Positions 50,556 through 60,590 of a stretch of DNA of 64,000 nt are shown here, piece after piece. The DNA lies in contig NZ_JASGJZ010000001.1 in the NCBI RefSeq assembly GCF_047601025.1, positions 3,410,001-3,474,000 of the forward strand, written 5' to 3'. The notes under the pieces are model-generated. The model ran no database searches, was not told where the DNA came from, and saw only the letters and a list, made by a program, of their open reading frames with translations. Source of the DNA: Pseudorhodoferax sp047601025. Its GTDB lineage: Bacteria; Pseudomonadota; Gammaproteobacteria; Burkholderiales; Burkholderiaceae_C. Both the position numbers and the translations under genes were made by a program. Numbering within the stretch: the first letter of the stretch is position 1; the number at the start of each line of letters is the position of its first letter.

Positions 50556-51728
50556 ATGGCCCACGCATCCGCCCCGTCTTCCGCTTCCTCCCCCGTGCGC
50601 CGCGCCCGGCGCATGCCAGCGCCGCGCCCGGTCGAGGCCGGCGACACGCTGGCCCGTCCCGGCCGCCGCGCGGCCGAGGCCGACCGCGTGCACCGCCGCA
50701 CCAGCACCGCGGAGACGGTGCAGTCCGAGGTCGTCGCCGACCTGCTGACGCGTGCCACCGCCGGTGGCGGCACGGCGCCGCAGGAGTTGCTGCGCCAGCT
50801 GCAGACGCTGATTGCCGGCGCCTCGCCCGACGAGGTCCGCGCGCTGCGCCGCACGCTGTTCCAGAAGGTGGATGCGCCGGCCGACGACGTCGACCCCGAT
50901 GCCGAGTTGGCGCCGGGGTGGCGCACGGGTGCCTATCCGTACCGCAACCTGCTGTCGCGCAAGAGCTACGAGCACCAGAAGTACCGGCTGCAGGTGGAGT
51001 TGCTGAAGCTGCAGGCCTGGGTCAAGGAGACCGGCCAGCGCGTGGTGATCCTGTTCGAGGGCCGCGACGCGGCCGGCAAGGGCGGTTCCATCAAGCGCTT
51101 CACCGAGCACCTGAACCCGCGCGGCGCGCGCGTGGTCGCGCTCGAGAAGCCGAGCGAGGTCGAGCGCGGCCAGTGGTACTTCCAGCGCTACGTCCAGCAC
51201 CTGCCCACGCGCGGCGAGATCGTGCTGTTCGACCGCAGCTGGTACAACCGCGCCGGCGTGGAGCGCGTGATGGGCTTTTGCAGCGAGCAGGAATACCAGG
51301 AGTTCCTGCGCCAGGTGCCCGAGTTCGAGCGCCAGCTGGTGCGCTCGGGCGTGCACCTGGTCAAGTTCTGGTTCTCGGTCAGCCAGGCCGAGCAGCGCCG
51401 CCGCTTCAAGGAGCGCAAGCTGCACCCGCTCAAGCAGTGGAAGCTGTCCCCGATCGACATGGCCTCGCTGGACAAGTGGGACGACTACACCCGCGCCAAG
51501 GAAGCGATGTTCCTGCACTGCGACACCTCGGACGCGCCCTGGACCGTGGTCAAGAGCGACTGCAAGAAGCGTGCGCGCCTGAACGCGATGCGCTACCTGC
51601 TGAACCGCCTGCCGTACACGCAGCGCGACCTGCTGGAGGTCGGGCCGGTCGATCCGCTGATCGTCGGCCGGCCCTCGCTGGTGTCCGTGCTGGGCGACGA
51701 CGCGCTCGCCTCCGCCCCGGCCAGCTGA
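50556..51728 (+). CDS. ppk2: Polyphosphate kinase 2 (PPK2 family)
   Basis: This 390-residue PPK2 transfers phosphate between polyphosphate and nucleotides. The Walker A motif is EGRDAAGKGGSIKRF (about residues 168-182), the Walker B-like block is LFDRSWYNRAGVERVMGF, and the lid region is ERKLHPLKQWKLSPIDMASL. The first 125 residues are a basic, low-complexity then helical extension absent from the shortest PPK2 proteins. It ends in a strong terminator. It is 103 bp downstream of comEC on the same strand and is not obviously linked to the amidoligase operons. Confidence 0.92.
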   Translation: MAHASAPSSASSPVRRARRMPAPRPVEAGDTLARPGRRAAEADRVHRRTSTAETVQSEVVADLLTRATAGGGTAPQELLRQLQTLIAGASPDEVRALRRTLFQKVDAPADDVDPDAELAPGWRTGAYPYRNLLSRKSYEHQKYRLQVELLKLQAWVKETGQRVVILFEGRDAAGKGGSIKRFTEHLNPRGARVVALEKPSEVERGQWYFQRYVQHLPTRGEIVLFDRSWYNRAGVERVMGFCSEQEYQEFLRQVPEFERQLVRSGVHLVKFWFSVSQAEQRRRFKERKLHPLKQWKLSPIDMASLDKWDDYTRAKEAMFLHCDTSDAPWTVVKSDCKKRARLNAMRYLLNRLPYTQRDLLEVGPVDPLIVGRPSLVSVLGDDALASAPAS

Positions 51729-51749
51729 GCACGGTTGCGCCGCCTGGCC

Positions 51750-51776
51750 AGCCGCCGCCGTCCGGCGGCTTTTTTT
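51750..51776 (+). terminator. Intrinsic terminator after ppk2
   Basis: AGCCGCCG and CGGCGGCT form an 8-bp stem with a 5-base loop, followed by seven T. It separates ppk2 from the sigma-54 promoter that starts 29 bases later. Confidence 0.88.
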
Positions 51777-51804
51777 CGTCGCCGGCGGGTTCCGCCGCGT
51801 TCGC

Positions 51805-51820
51805 TGGCTTGCAAATTGCT
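51805..51820 (+). promoter_or_regulatory. Sigma-54 (RpoN) -24/-12 promoter for the plus-strand ATP-grasp/alpha-E operon
   Basis: TGGCTTGCAAATTGCT has GG and GC ten bases apart and a perfect TTGC -12 element. It differs from the sigma-54 consensus at two bases of the -24 half. A start near 51831 gives a short leader carrying AGGAG (51833-51837) before the ATG at 51849. It lies right after the ppk2 terminator, so the downstream genes need their own promoter. Confidence 0.7.
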
Positions 51821-51848
51821 ATCCTCCCGTGCAGGAGAGAACGGCCCA

Positions 51849-53357
51849 ATGCTGAAATTTGACGAGATGTATACCCAGCTGCCCTACGAGTTCTTTTCGA
51901 AGGGCGCGCAGATCCGGGATCACTACAAGATCTACGACGACTGGCTGGCACGGCAACCCGGAGACATGATGGCCAAGCGACGATCCGAGGCGGAGATGAT
52001 CTTCCGCCGCGTCGGCATCACCTTCGCGGTCTACGGCGCCAAGGACGAGGACGGCTCGGGCACCGAGCGCCTGATCCCGTTCGACCTGATCCCGCGCATC
52101 ATCCCGTCGGCCGAATGGCAGGCGATGGAGAAGGGCCTGGTGCAGCGCGTGACCGCGCTGAACCGGTTCATCCACGACGTCTACCACGACCAGGAAATCA
52201 TCAAGGCCGGCCTGATCCCGAAGGAGCAGGTCGTCGACAACGCGCAGTTCCGCCCCGAGATGGTCGGCGTGGACGTGCCCAACCAGGTCTATTCGCACAT
52301 CTCGGGCGTCGACATCGTGCGGGCGCCGGACGCCCAGGGCCGGGGCGAGTACTACGTGCTGGAGGACAACCTGCGCGTGCCCAGCGGCGTCAGCTACATG
52401 CTGGAGAACCGCAAGATGATGATGCGGCTGTTCCCGGACCTGTTCAGCACGCACCACATCGCGCCGGTCGCGCACTACCCCGACCTGCTGCTGGAGACGC
52501 TGCGCGCCTCGGCGCCGCCGGCGACGGCCGACCCGACCGTCGTGGTGCTGACGCCGGGCATGTACAACAGCGCCTACTTCGAGCACGCCTTCCTGGCACA
52601 GCAGATGGGCGTGGAGCTGGTCGAAGGCCAGGACCTGCTGGTCAAGGACAACTTCGTCTACATGCGCACCACGCGCGGCCCGCGCCGCGTGGACGTGATC
52701 TACCGCCGGGTGGACGACGACTTCCTCGACCCCCTCGTGTTCCGGCCCGACTCCACGCTGGGCTGCGCCGGCCTGATGGCGGCCTACAAGGCCGGCAACG
52801 TGGTGATCTGCAATGCCGTGGGCACCGGCGTGGCCGACGACAAGTCGATCTACCCCTACGTGCCCCGGATGATCGAGTTCTACCTGGGCGAGAAGCCGAT
52901 CCTCAACAACGTGCCGACCTACATGTGCCGCCAGCCGGAAGATCTCAAGTACGTGCTGGCCAACCTGAAGGACCTGGTGGTCAAGGAGGTGCACGGCGCC
53001 GGCGGCTACGGCATGCTGGTCGGCCCGGCCGCCACCAAGGCCGAGATCGAGGACTTCCGCAAGGCCGTGGAGGCCAATCCCAGCGGCTACATCGCGCAGC
53101 CGACGCTGAGCCTGTCCAGCTGCCCGACCTTCGTGGAAAGCGGCATCGCGCCGCGCCACATCGACCTGCGGCCCTTCGTGCTGTCGGGCAAGGAGGTGCA
53201 GATGGTGCCCGGCGGCCTGACCCGCGTGGCCCTCAAGGAAGGGTCGCTCGTCGTCAATTCCTCGCAGGGCGGCGGCACCAAGGACACCTGGATCCTCGAG
53301 GACGAGGAGTCGCCCACGACCAGCCGACCACAACAAGCACAGACCCAGGAGAGCTGA
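51849..53357 (+). CDS. Circularly permuted ATP-grasp protein (stand-alone)
   Basis: This 502-residue protein of the DUF404/DUF407 ATP-grasp family begins FDEMYTQLPYEFFSKGAQIR. Blocks parallel to the fused protein at 41678-44344 include VLTPGMYNSAYFEHAFLAQQ, YRRVDDDFLDPLVFRPDSTL, the ATP/metal segment LVVKEVHGAGGYGMLVG, and RHIDLRPFVLSGKEVQM. It is predicted to be an amidoligase joining amino groups to carboxylates with ATP. AGGAG at 51833-51837 precedes the ATG. The alpha-E partner starts 5 bases after its stop. Confidence 0.92.
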   Translation: MLKFDEMYTQLPYEFFSKGAQIRDHYKIYDDWLARQPGDMMAKRRSEAEMIFRRVGITFAVYGAKDEDGSGTERLIPFDLIPRIIPSAEWQAMEKGLVQRVTALNRFIHDVYHDQEIIKAGLIPKEQVVDNAQFRPEMVGVDVPNQVYSHISGVDIVRAPDAQGRGEYYVLEDNLRVPSGVSYMLENRKMMMRLFPDLFSTHHIAPVAHYPDLLLETLRASAPPATADPTVVVLTPGMYNSAYFEHAFLAQQMGVELVEGQDLLVKDNFVYMRTTRGPRRVDVIYRRVDDDFLDPLVFRPDSTLGCAGLMAAYKAGNVVICNAVGTGVADDKSIYPYVPRMIEFYLGEKPILNNVPTYMCRQPEDLKYVLANLKDLVVKEVHGAGGYGMLVGPAATKAEIEDFRKAVEANPSGYIAQPTLSLSSCPTFVESGIAPRHIDLRPFVLSGKEVQMVPGGLTRVALKEGSLVVNSSQGGGTKDTWILEDEESPTTSRPQQAQTQES

Positions 53358-53361
53358 GACC

Positions 53362-54321
53362 ATGCTGAGCCGCACCGCCGACCATCTCTTCTGGATGTCG
53401 CGCTACACCGAGCGGGCCGAGAACACGGCCCGCATGCTGGACGTGAACTACCAGTCCTCGCTGCTGCCGCAGTCCGCCGCCGTCGCCCAGCTGGGCTGGC
53501 AGGGCCTGCTGTCGATCAGCGAGCTGGGGGGCATGTACAACGCCAAGCATCCGACCATCCGCTCGCGCGAGGTCATGGACTTCATGGTGCGCGACGAGGA
53601 CAACCCGTCGTCCATCGTGTCCTGCCTGCGCGCCGCGCGCGAGAACGCCCGCGCCGTGCGCGGCAGCCTCACCACCGAGGTCTGGGAGACCGCCAACACG
53701 ACCTGGCTGGACCTGAACCGCATGCTCAAGAGCGGCGAGTTCGAGGCCGACCCGGGCCAGTTCTTCGAGTGGGTCAAGTTCCGCTCGCACCTGCTGCGCG
53801 GCGTCACGCTGGGCACCATGCTGCAGGACGAGGCCCTGTACTTCATGCGCCTGGGGACCTTCCTGGAGCGCGCGGACAACACCGCGCGCCTGGTCGACGT
53901 GAAGTTCCACGCGGTGGAGAGCGACTTCTACGGCGCCGCCAGCGAGAAGGACCAGGAGTACGACTTCTACCACTGGAGCGCGATCCTGCGCTCGGTCTCG
54001 GCGTTCGAGGTCTACCGCAAGGTCTACCGCGACGTGATCAAGCCCGAGCGCGTGGCCGAGCTGCTGATCCTGCGGGACGACATGCCGCGCTCGCTGCACG
54101 CCAGCCTGAACGAGGTGCTGTCCAACCTGGAGCTGGTGGTCGCCGATCCGGCCAGCGAGACGCTGCGCCGGGCCGGCAAGCTGCGCGCCGACCTGAAGTT
54201 CGGCCGCATCGACGAGATCCTGGCGACCGGCCTGCATGCCTTCCTGACGCAGTTCCTGGACCGCGTGAACGAACTGGGCAGCTACATCAGCCGCGAGTTC
54301 CTGGTGCCGGTCCAGGCCTGA
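53362..54321 (+). CDS. Alpha-E domain protein (DUF403)
   Basis: This 319-residue all-helical protein opens MLSRTADHLFWMSRYTERAE, the hallmark of alpha-E proteins, and ends ITREFLVP-like (YISREFLVPVQA). It is the partner of the ATP-grasp protein 5 bases upstream and is homologous to the C-terminal half of the fused protein at 41678-44344. No enzymatic residues are known for the family. A strong hairpin follows. The transglutaminase that often comes third in such operons is absent here; it is present at the other locus. Confidence 0.92.
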   Translation: MLSRTADHLFWMSRYTERAENTARMLDVNYQSSLLPQSAAVAQLGWQGLLSISELGGMYNAKHPTIRSREVMDFMVRDEDNPSSIVSCLRAARENARAVRGSLTTEVWETANTTWLDLNRMLKSGEFEADPGQFFEWVKFRSHLLRGVTLGTMLQDEALYFMRLGTFLERADNTARLVDVKFHAVESDFYGAASEKDQEYDFYHWSAILRSVSAFEVYRKVYRDVIKPERVAELLILRDDMPRSLHASLNEVLSNLELVVADPASETLRRAGKLRADLKFGRIDEILATGLHAFLTQFLDRVNELGSYISREFLVPVQA

Positions 54322-54341
54322 TTTCCCGGCCCCGAAGGCGG

Positions 54342-54378
54342 CGAGGCCCCGCACCCGGTACGCCGGGGCGGGGCCTCG
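54342..54378 (+). terminator. Very strong hairpin after the ATP-grasp/alpha-E operon
   Basis: CGAGGCCCCGC pairs perfectly with GCGGGGCCTCG (11 bp). An inner CCCGG/CCGGG stem closes a TACG loop, so nearly all 37 bases are paired. There is no T-run; it may act with Rho or as a stability element. Confidence 0.6.
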
Positions 54379-54424
54379 TGCCGTCTGGACAGCCGCCGAA
54401 GCGGCGGGGGAGACGGCGGCGGGA

Positions 54425-54670
54425 TCAGCCGTCGCTGCCGATCACCGCGCCGGCGGCATCACCGTACTTCTCGACGAACCACGCGCTGCGGGAGGGCGAG
54501 CCCGGCTCGTAGGGGCAGGCATCCTGCAGGATCTTGCGCACTTCCTGGGCGGCGTACCAGCGGCCCAGTTCGGCCGGGCTGGCGCGGTCGAGGTGGGCAG
54601 GCCGCGCGGTCCGGATGAACTGCGCCAGGCGCCGGTCGACTTCGAGGATGACGGTAGGCTCGGCTCGCAT
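54425..54670 (-). CDS. Hypothetical protein (81 residues)
   Basis: This small soluble protein begins MRAEPTVILEVDRRLAQFIR and ends in an acidic/Gly tail. It has no signal peptide or known motif. The region GRWYAAQEVRKILQDACPYE suggests one or two helices. It follows another hypothetical gene on the same strand after 43 bp. Codon pattern and absence of a better frame on either strand support it, but moderately. Confidence 0.55.
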   Translation of the reverse strand: MRAEPTVILEVDRRLAQFIRTARPAHLDRASPAELGRWYAAQEVRKILQDACPYEPGSPSRSAWFVEKYGDAAGAVIGSDG

Positions 54671-54713
54671 GGAGGGTGGATAGCAAGTCCCGGGCCTTTG
54701 CGGTGCTGCGCGT

Positions 54714-55067
54714 CTACTCGCAATCCCTGGGTTCGTCGTCCGACGGGTTCTGCAGGATCGCCTGAATCACCTGGTTGGCCTCGTCCAGCTCGGCCGGCTC
54801 CGGCTCGGTCAGCGTCTGGTGCAGCAGGTTGGTGTAGGTCTCGAGCACCAATTGGGTGCGTTCGGACAGGCCGTGCGCCTGCGTGGCCTCGCGCACGCCG
54901 GGGGCGGCGCGCGCCAGCGCTTCGAGCAGCACGGCGCGCTGCGGATGGGTCGCGGCCAGCGCGGTCGTGACGGCCGACAGCGCCGTGACCAGCCCGACCA
55001 GCTCCTCGTTGCTGCGCTCGAGCTGTTCCAGCCGTTCTTCGATGTAGGGGCGGCGGGCGGTCGACAT
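54714..55067 (-). CDS. Hypothetical helical protein (117 residues)
   Basis: This acidic, mostly helical protein begins RRPYIEERLEQLERSNEELV, a likely coiled coil, and ends ILQNPSDDEPRDCE. No catalytic motif or membrane segment is visible. It is 15 bp downstream of a 43-residue membrane protein ORF. I do not recognise the family. Confidence 0.6.
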   Translation of the reverse strand: MSTARRPYIEERLEQLERSNEELVGLVTALSAVTTALAATHPQRAVLLEALARAAPGVREATQAHGLSERTQLVLETYTNLLHQTLTEPEPAELDEANQVIQAILQNPSDDEPRDCE

Positions 55068-55082
55068 GGTGGAAGAGCCTTC

Positions 55083-55214
55083 TCAGGGGGCGGCGCGCTC
55101 GATCAGCGCCGTGATCGTGGACAGGCCGCCGAGCACCAGCAACGCATGGAGCACGAAGCCCACGCGGCTGCGCAGCGGCACGGAGGGGGGCGGGGGCGTC
55201 AGGGTGGCTTTCAC
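55083..55214 (-). CDS. Possible small membrane protein (43 residues)
   Basis: From a GTG at 55214 the frame encodes a Pro-rich start (PPPPSVPLRSR) and one hydrophobic helix (VGFVLHALLVLGGLSTITAL) ending IERAAP. There is no clear ribosome site. The regular membrane-helix composition and close spacing to the next gene support it weakly. Confidence 0.4.
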   Translation of the reverse strand: MKATLTPPPPSVPLRSRVGFVLHALLVLGGLSTITALIERAAP

Positions 55215-55389
55215 CAAGCGTCGTTCGAAAGTGGCAGGGCGTGCCGCAGGGTGGACCGCGGCCAGGGAAACTGCCGGCAAGCAGCAAGGATGCCAGAGCT
55301 GCCGGGGGGCGCTGCCGGCAGCGGTGCCGGCGCAGCGAAGGGCCGAAGTGTACCCGCCGGCCGGGCCGTTAGCCCTTAGCATGCGGCCC

Positions 55390-55725
55390 ATGCGAATCTC
55401 ATCTCCTCTCCTTTCGTTCCGCGCCGCGGCGGCGGCCGCCGCATTGGCACTGGCGGGCTGCGCCGGCCTGCCGGGCTCCGGTGGCGGTACTTCCAGCGTT
55501 CCGCCGCCGCAGGCGCCGGAGCCCGTCTGCAATGCCGATGCCGCGCAGTTCGCGCTCGGCCAGTCCTTCAGTCCGGCGCTGGAGCGCGAGGTGCGGGCGC
55601 GCTCGGGCGCCAGCATCGTGCGCTGGCTCAACCCCGGCCAGGTCATCACCCTGGAATACAACGCCATGCGCATCAACCTCACGCTGGACGGGCGGGCCAA
55701 GGTGGTCAGGGTGAACTGCGGCTGA
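55390..55725 (+). CDS. I78-family peptidase inhibitor-like lipoprotein
   Basis: This 111-residue protein (114 if the ATG at 55381 is used) has a lipoprotein signal peptide (lipobox ALAGC). Its domain resembles the I78 protease inhibitor family: CNADAAQFALGQSFSPALER, GASIVRWLNPGQVITLEYNA, then RINLTLDGRAKVVRVNCG. It may protect the envelope from proteases. Its last 20 bases overlap the end of a convergent small lipoprotein gene. Confidence 0.82.
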   Translation: MRISSPLLSFRAAAAAAALALAGCAGLPGSGGGTSSVPPPQAPEPVCNADAAQFALGQSFSPALEREVRARSGASIVRWLNPGQVITLEYNAMRINLTLDGRAKVVRVNCG

Positions 55726-55843
55726 CGCCGGCCTCGGCCTTCGGCATCGGCGGCCGGGTCGGGTCGGGCGGCACCTTGCTGTCGGGGCAGCCGGCCAGCA
55801 GGGCGAGCAGGGCGATCCAGGCGAACGGCAGGAACTTGCGCAT
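55706..55843 (-). CDS. Small lipoprotein (45 residues)
   Basis: MRKFLPFAWIALLALLAGC is a compact type II signal peptide, followed by DSKVPPDPTRPPMPKAEAG. GGGGAGGA lies 7-8 bases before the ATG, a near-ideal ribosome site. The mature part is Pro-rich and only about 27 residues. It is convergent with and overlaps the I78 gene. Small lipoproteins of this look are common in Burkholderiales; the function is unknown. Confidence 0.65.
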   Translation of the reverse strand: MRKFLPFAWIALLALLAGCPDSKVPPDPTRPPMPKAEAGVSRSSP

Positions 55844-55863
55844 CGGAAGATCCTCCCCGGCGG

Positions 55864-56277
55864 TCATCCATCGAAGCGGGCGCTCCAGCGCTCGTCCCAG
55901 CCGCCGGTGGCCTGGTCGAGCGCGCGGCGTTCGCGCTTGGTCGGCCGGCCGTGCGCCTGGGCCAGCGCCGGCTCGGGCGCCAGCCGGCGCTGCTCGGCCT
56001 GCTGCGCGCGCCGGGCCAGGCTGTCGGCTGTCTCCGCGTACAGCGCCTGCGCCATCGGTGCCGGGCCGCGCTGCGCACTGAGGCCGCGCACCACGACGGT
56101 GCGTTCCACCGCGCCCTGGCGCAGTGCCACGGTGTCGCCCACCTTCACTTCGCGTGCCGGCTTGGCGTCCTGGCCGTTGACCTGCACGCGGCCGCGGTCC
56201 GCCTCGTCGGCGGCCAGCGTGCGCGTCTTGTAGAAGCGCGCGGCCCAGAGCCATTTGTCGATGCGCATGCGGTCCAT
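55864..56277 (-). CDS. hslR: Heat shock protein 15 (S4-domain ribosome-recycling RNA-binding protein)
   Basis: This 137-residue protein has an N-terminal S4 RNA-binding domain (RIDKWLWAARFYKTRTLAAD, residues about 5-24) and a basic C-terminal tail (GRPTKRERRALDQ). Hsp15 binds 50S subunits carrying stalled nascent chains. The start may be the ATG at 56277 or the one at 56268 (MRIDKW); neither has a strong ribosome site. It is divergent from the sigma-54 activator gene. Confidence 0.88.
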   Translation of the reverse strand: MDRMRIDKWLWAARFYKTRTLAADEADRGRVQVNGQDAKPAREVKVGDTVALRQGAVERTVVVRGLSAQRGPAPMAQALYAETADSLARRAQQAEQRRLAPEPALAQAHGRPTKRERRALDQATGGWDERWSARFDG

Positions 56278-56355
56278 CGCGGTGGATTGTGCGCCGGCCG
56301 CGGCCGCCGATGTGTAGGCCGCCGGCGCATGCGCAGTCGCCGCTACCATGCGCCG

Positions 56356-57900
<1,545 letters not shown>

Positions 57901-57924
57901 TCCCCGCCCGCGGTTTTCCCTCCC

Positions 57925-58605
57925 ATGCACATCCTGCTCGTTGAAGACGACGCCGCCCTGGCCGCCTCGATCGCCGGCGCGCTGCAGGCGCAGGGCTGGC
58001 GCGTGGACGTGAGCGAGCGCGGCGAGCCGGTGCCGCGCTCGCTGGCGCAGGACGCCTACGACCTGCTGGTGCTGGACCTGGGCCTGCCCGGCATCGACGG
58101 GCTGGAGACGCTGCGCCGCGTGCGCGAGAGCGGCTGGCTGCAGCCGGTGCTGGTGCTGACCGCGCGCGACGGCATCGACGACCGCGTGGCCGGCCTGGAG
58201 ACCGGCGCCGACGACTACATGTGCAAGCCCTTCGCGCCGGCCGAGCTGGTGGCCCGGCTGCGCGCGCTGGTGCGCCGGCACGAGCACCGGCGCGCGGGCG
58301 TGCTGGCGCTGGCCGCGCTGCGCTTCGACGCGCAGGGCCTGCGCGCCTGGGTCGGCGAGCAGCCGCTGGCGCTGACCGCGCGCGAGTCCGTGGTGCTGCA
58401 GTACCTGATGGCCAAGGCCGGCCAGATCGTCTCGCGCGAGCAGCTCACGGCGCTGGTGCCGGGCTGGGCCGGCGCCGCCTCGGACAACGCGCTGGAGCTG
58501 CTGCTGTCGCGCCTGCGCGGCAAGATCGAGCCGGCCGGCGTGCGGCTGCGCACCGTGCGCGGCCTGGGCTACCTGCTGGAGGCCGCAGCGCCCGATGGCC
58601 GCTGA
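57925..58605 (+). CDS. tctD: Response regulator, OmpR/TctD type
   Basis: This 226-residue regulator has a receiver domain (MHILLVEDDAALAAS, phospho-acceptor Asp51 in LLVLDLGLPG, Lys in YMCKPFAP). An OmpR-type winged helix follows (SDNALELLLSRLRGKIEPAG). It overlaps the sensor kinase by 11 bases. The gene pair directly precedes tctBA, matching TctD, which controls tricarboxylate transport, though QseB-like alternatives exist. Confidence 0.85.
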   Translation: MHILLVEDDAALAASIAGALQAQGWRVDVSERGEPVPRSLAQDAYDLLVLDLGLPGIDGLETLRRVRESGWLQPVLVLTARDGIDDRVAGLETGADDYMCKPFAPAELVARLRALVRRHEHRRAGVLALAALRFDAQGLRAWVGEQPLALTARESVVLQYLMAKAGQIVSREQLTALVPGWAGAASDNALELLLSRLRGKIEPAGVRLRTVRGLGYLLEAAAPDGR

Positions 58606-59995
58606 GCGGGCCGCGCCCAGCCTGCGGCGCACGCTGATGGGCTGGCTGGCGCTGCCGCTGGTGGCGCTGGTGCCGCTGGCCGCGGCGCTGCTGTACTGGC
58701 TGGCGGTGCAGCCCGCGCTGGACAGCCTGGACCGCGCGCTGACCGACACCGCGGTGGCGCTGGCCGACATCCTGGAGGAGCGCGACGGCCGCGCCGTGCT
58801 GCCGCTGTCCGCGCAGACCGCGCATGCGCTGCGCGCCGACCTGGTGGACCAGGTGGTGTTCGCGGTCGGCGATGCGCAGGGCGCGCTGCTGGCCGGCGAC
58901 GCCGCGCTGCTGGCGCTGGCCCCGCGGCCGGCGCGCGGCACCTGGCGCTTCTTCGACGCCACCTGGCAGGGCCAGGCGGTGCGCGTGGTGGCGCACGGCG
59001 CCGCCTGCGGCGCGCACGGCTGCGCCATCGTCGTGGCCGAATCGCTGGGCAAGCGCAATGCCGCGGCGCGCTCGGTGGCGCTGGCCGCGCTGGGCGTGAG
59101 CCTGCTGCTGGCGGTCTGCCTGCTGCTGCTGGCCTGGGTGGCCGTGGAGCGCGGCCTCGCGCCGCTGCGCCAGGCTTCCCGCGAGCTGGAGCGGCGCTCG
59201 CTGCAGCAGCTCGATCCGCTGCCGCCGCGGCTGCTGCCGCAGGAGGTGGCCTTCCTCGGCACCGCGATCGACGCGCTGTTCGAGCGCCTGCGCACCGCCG
59301 TGGGCGCGCAGCGCGCCTTCCTCGACGATGCCTCGCACCAGCTGCGCACGCCGCTGGCGGTGCTGCTGTCCGAATCGGCGCAGGCGCTGGAGCAGCCGCA
59401 TCCGCCGGCGCTGCACGCGCGGCTGCAGCGGCTGCACGCGGCGGCCGAGCGCAGCGCCCACCTGTCGCACCAACTGCTGACGCTGGCGCGCACCGAGGGT
59501 GCGGCGCTGGAGCGGCGCCTGCAGCGCCGGCCGCTCGACCTGGCACAGCTCGTCACCGAGGCCGCGCCGGAATGGGTGCGCGCGGCGCTGGCCGCCGGGC
59601 AGGACCTGGGCTTCGCGCTGCAGCGCGCGCCGGTGCTGGGCGAGGCCTGGCTGCTGCGCGAGGCGGTGGCCAACCTGGTCCACAACACGCAGCAGCACGC
59701 CGGCCGCGGCGCCTGCGTGACGGTGCGCACCGGCGTGGAGGACGGCGACTGGGCCGTGCTGGAGGTCGAGGACGACGGCCCCGGCATGGACGAGGCCGAC
59801 CGCGCCCGCGCCTGGGAGCGCTTCCACCGCGGCCGCGGCGCCAGCGGGCCCGGCAGCGGGCTGGGCCTGGCGGTGGTGCGGCAGGTGGCGCTGCTGCACG
59901 GCGGCGACGCCGCGCTGCGGCCCGGCGCGGCCGGCCGCGGGCTGTGCGTACGCCTGCGGCTGCCGCGCGCGGCCGAAGCTGTCGCTGGGCTGTAG
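58595..59995 (+). CDS. tctE: Sensor histidine kinase, TctE type
   Basis: This 466-residue membrane kinase has two helices (about 15-37 and 163-185) bounding a roughly 125-residue periplasmic sensor. The H-box is FLDDASHQLRTPLAVLLSES; the N, G1 and G2 boxes are VANLVHNTQQHA, EDDGPGMDEA and GPGSGLGLAVV. A HAMP linker is short or absent. The architecture agrees with TctE, which senses tricarboxylates or related acids, sometimes through a loaded TctC. Confidence 0.87.
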   Translation: MAAERAAPSLRRTLMGWLALPLVALVPLAAALLYWLAVQPALDSLDRALTDTAVALADILEERDGRAVLPLSAQTAHALRADLVDQVVFAVGDAQGALLAGDAALLALAPRPARGTWRFFDATWQGQAVRVVAHGAACGAHGCAIVVAESLGKRNAAARSVALAALGVSLLLAVCLLLLAWVAVERGLAPLRQASRELERRSLQQLDPLPPRLLPQEVAFLGTAIDALFERLRTAVGAQRAFLDDASHQLRTPLAVLLSESAQALEQPHPPALHARLQRLHAAAERSAHLSHQLLTLARTEGAALERRLQRRPLDLAQLVTEAAPEWVRAALAAGQDLGFALQRAPVLGEAWLLREAVANLVHNTQQHAGRGACVTVRTGVEDGDWAVLEVEDDGPGMDEADRARAWERFHRGRGASGPGSGLGLAVVRQVALLHGGDAALRPGAAGRGLCVRLRLPRAAEAVAGL

Positions 59996-60155
59996 TAGGT
60001 GGAAACCGACAGTGCGGCGCGGCGATGCGCCGCCAAGAATCCTCGCCAAGGCCGGCGGGCCATGCGCCCGCGGGCCCCATAGGCGCAGGCCGTGGCCCGC
60101 ATCGCGCGGCGATGGCCTGCATGGGTTCTCTCTTTTCGTTTTCGGTAGGTTCCAG

Positions 60156-60578
60156 ATGATCGACCGCAACCTTGCCCGGGGCCTGTTCCTCGGGGTGATC
60201 GCGCTGGTGTTCGGCGGCAACGCCCTGCGCTATTCGATCGGCAGCCTCAGCCACGCCGGGCCTGGTCTCTTTCCGCTATTGGTCAGCGGCGTGCTGCTCC
60301 TGATCGCGCTGGCGATCGTGGTGCGCTCGCGCTTCGTGCCCAGGGAGCGCCTCGAGTTCAACCTGCGCAACATCGGCCTGCTGCTGGTGTCGCTGTGCGT
60401 GTTCGCGCTGCTGTCGCTGTACGTGAACATGCTGGCGGGCATCGTCGCGATGGTGTTCATCTCCGGCCGGGCGGCGGCCACGTACTCCGTCGCGCGCAAC
60501 ATCAAGATCAGCCTGGGGCTGATCGTGGTGGCGTTCGCGTTCCAGAAACTGCTCGGCCTGAGCCTGCCGCTGTTCTGA
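60156..60578 (+). CDS. tctB: Tripartite tricarboxylate transporter, small membrane subunit TctB
   Basis: This 140-residue protein has four hydrophobic segments, with GLFLGVIALVFGGNALRYSI and SHAGPGLFPLLVSGVLLLIA typical of TctB. It pairs with TctA 12 bp downstream. The 160-bp gap after tctE carries no clear sigma-70 or sigma-54 promoter; GGTAGG at 60145-60150 is a weak ribosome site. No tctC lies in this cluster. Confidence 0.88.
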   Translation: MIDRNLARGLFLGVIALVFGGNALRYSIGSLSHAGPGLFPLLVSGVLLLIALAIVVRSRFVPRERLEFNLRNIGLLLVSLCVFALLSLYVNMLAGIVAMVFISGRAAATYSVARNIKISLGLIVVAFAFQKLLGLSLPLF

Positions 60579-60590
60579 ACGGAGCACCCC

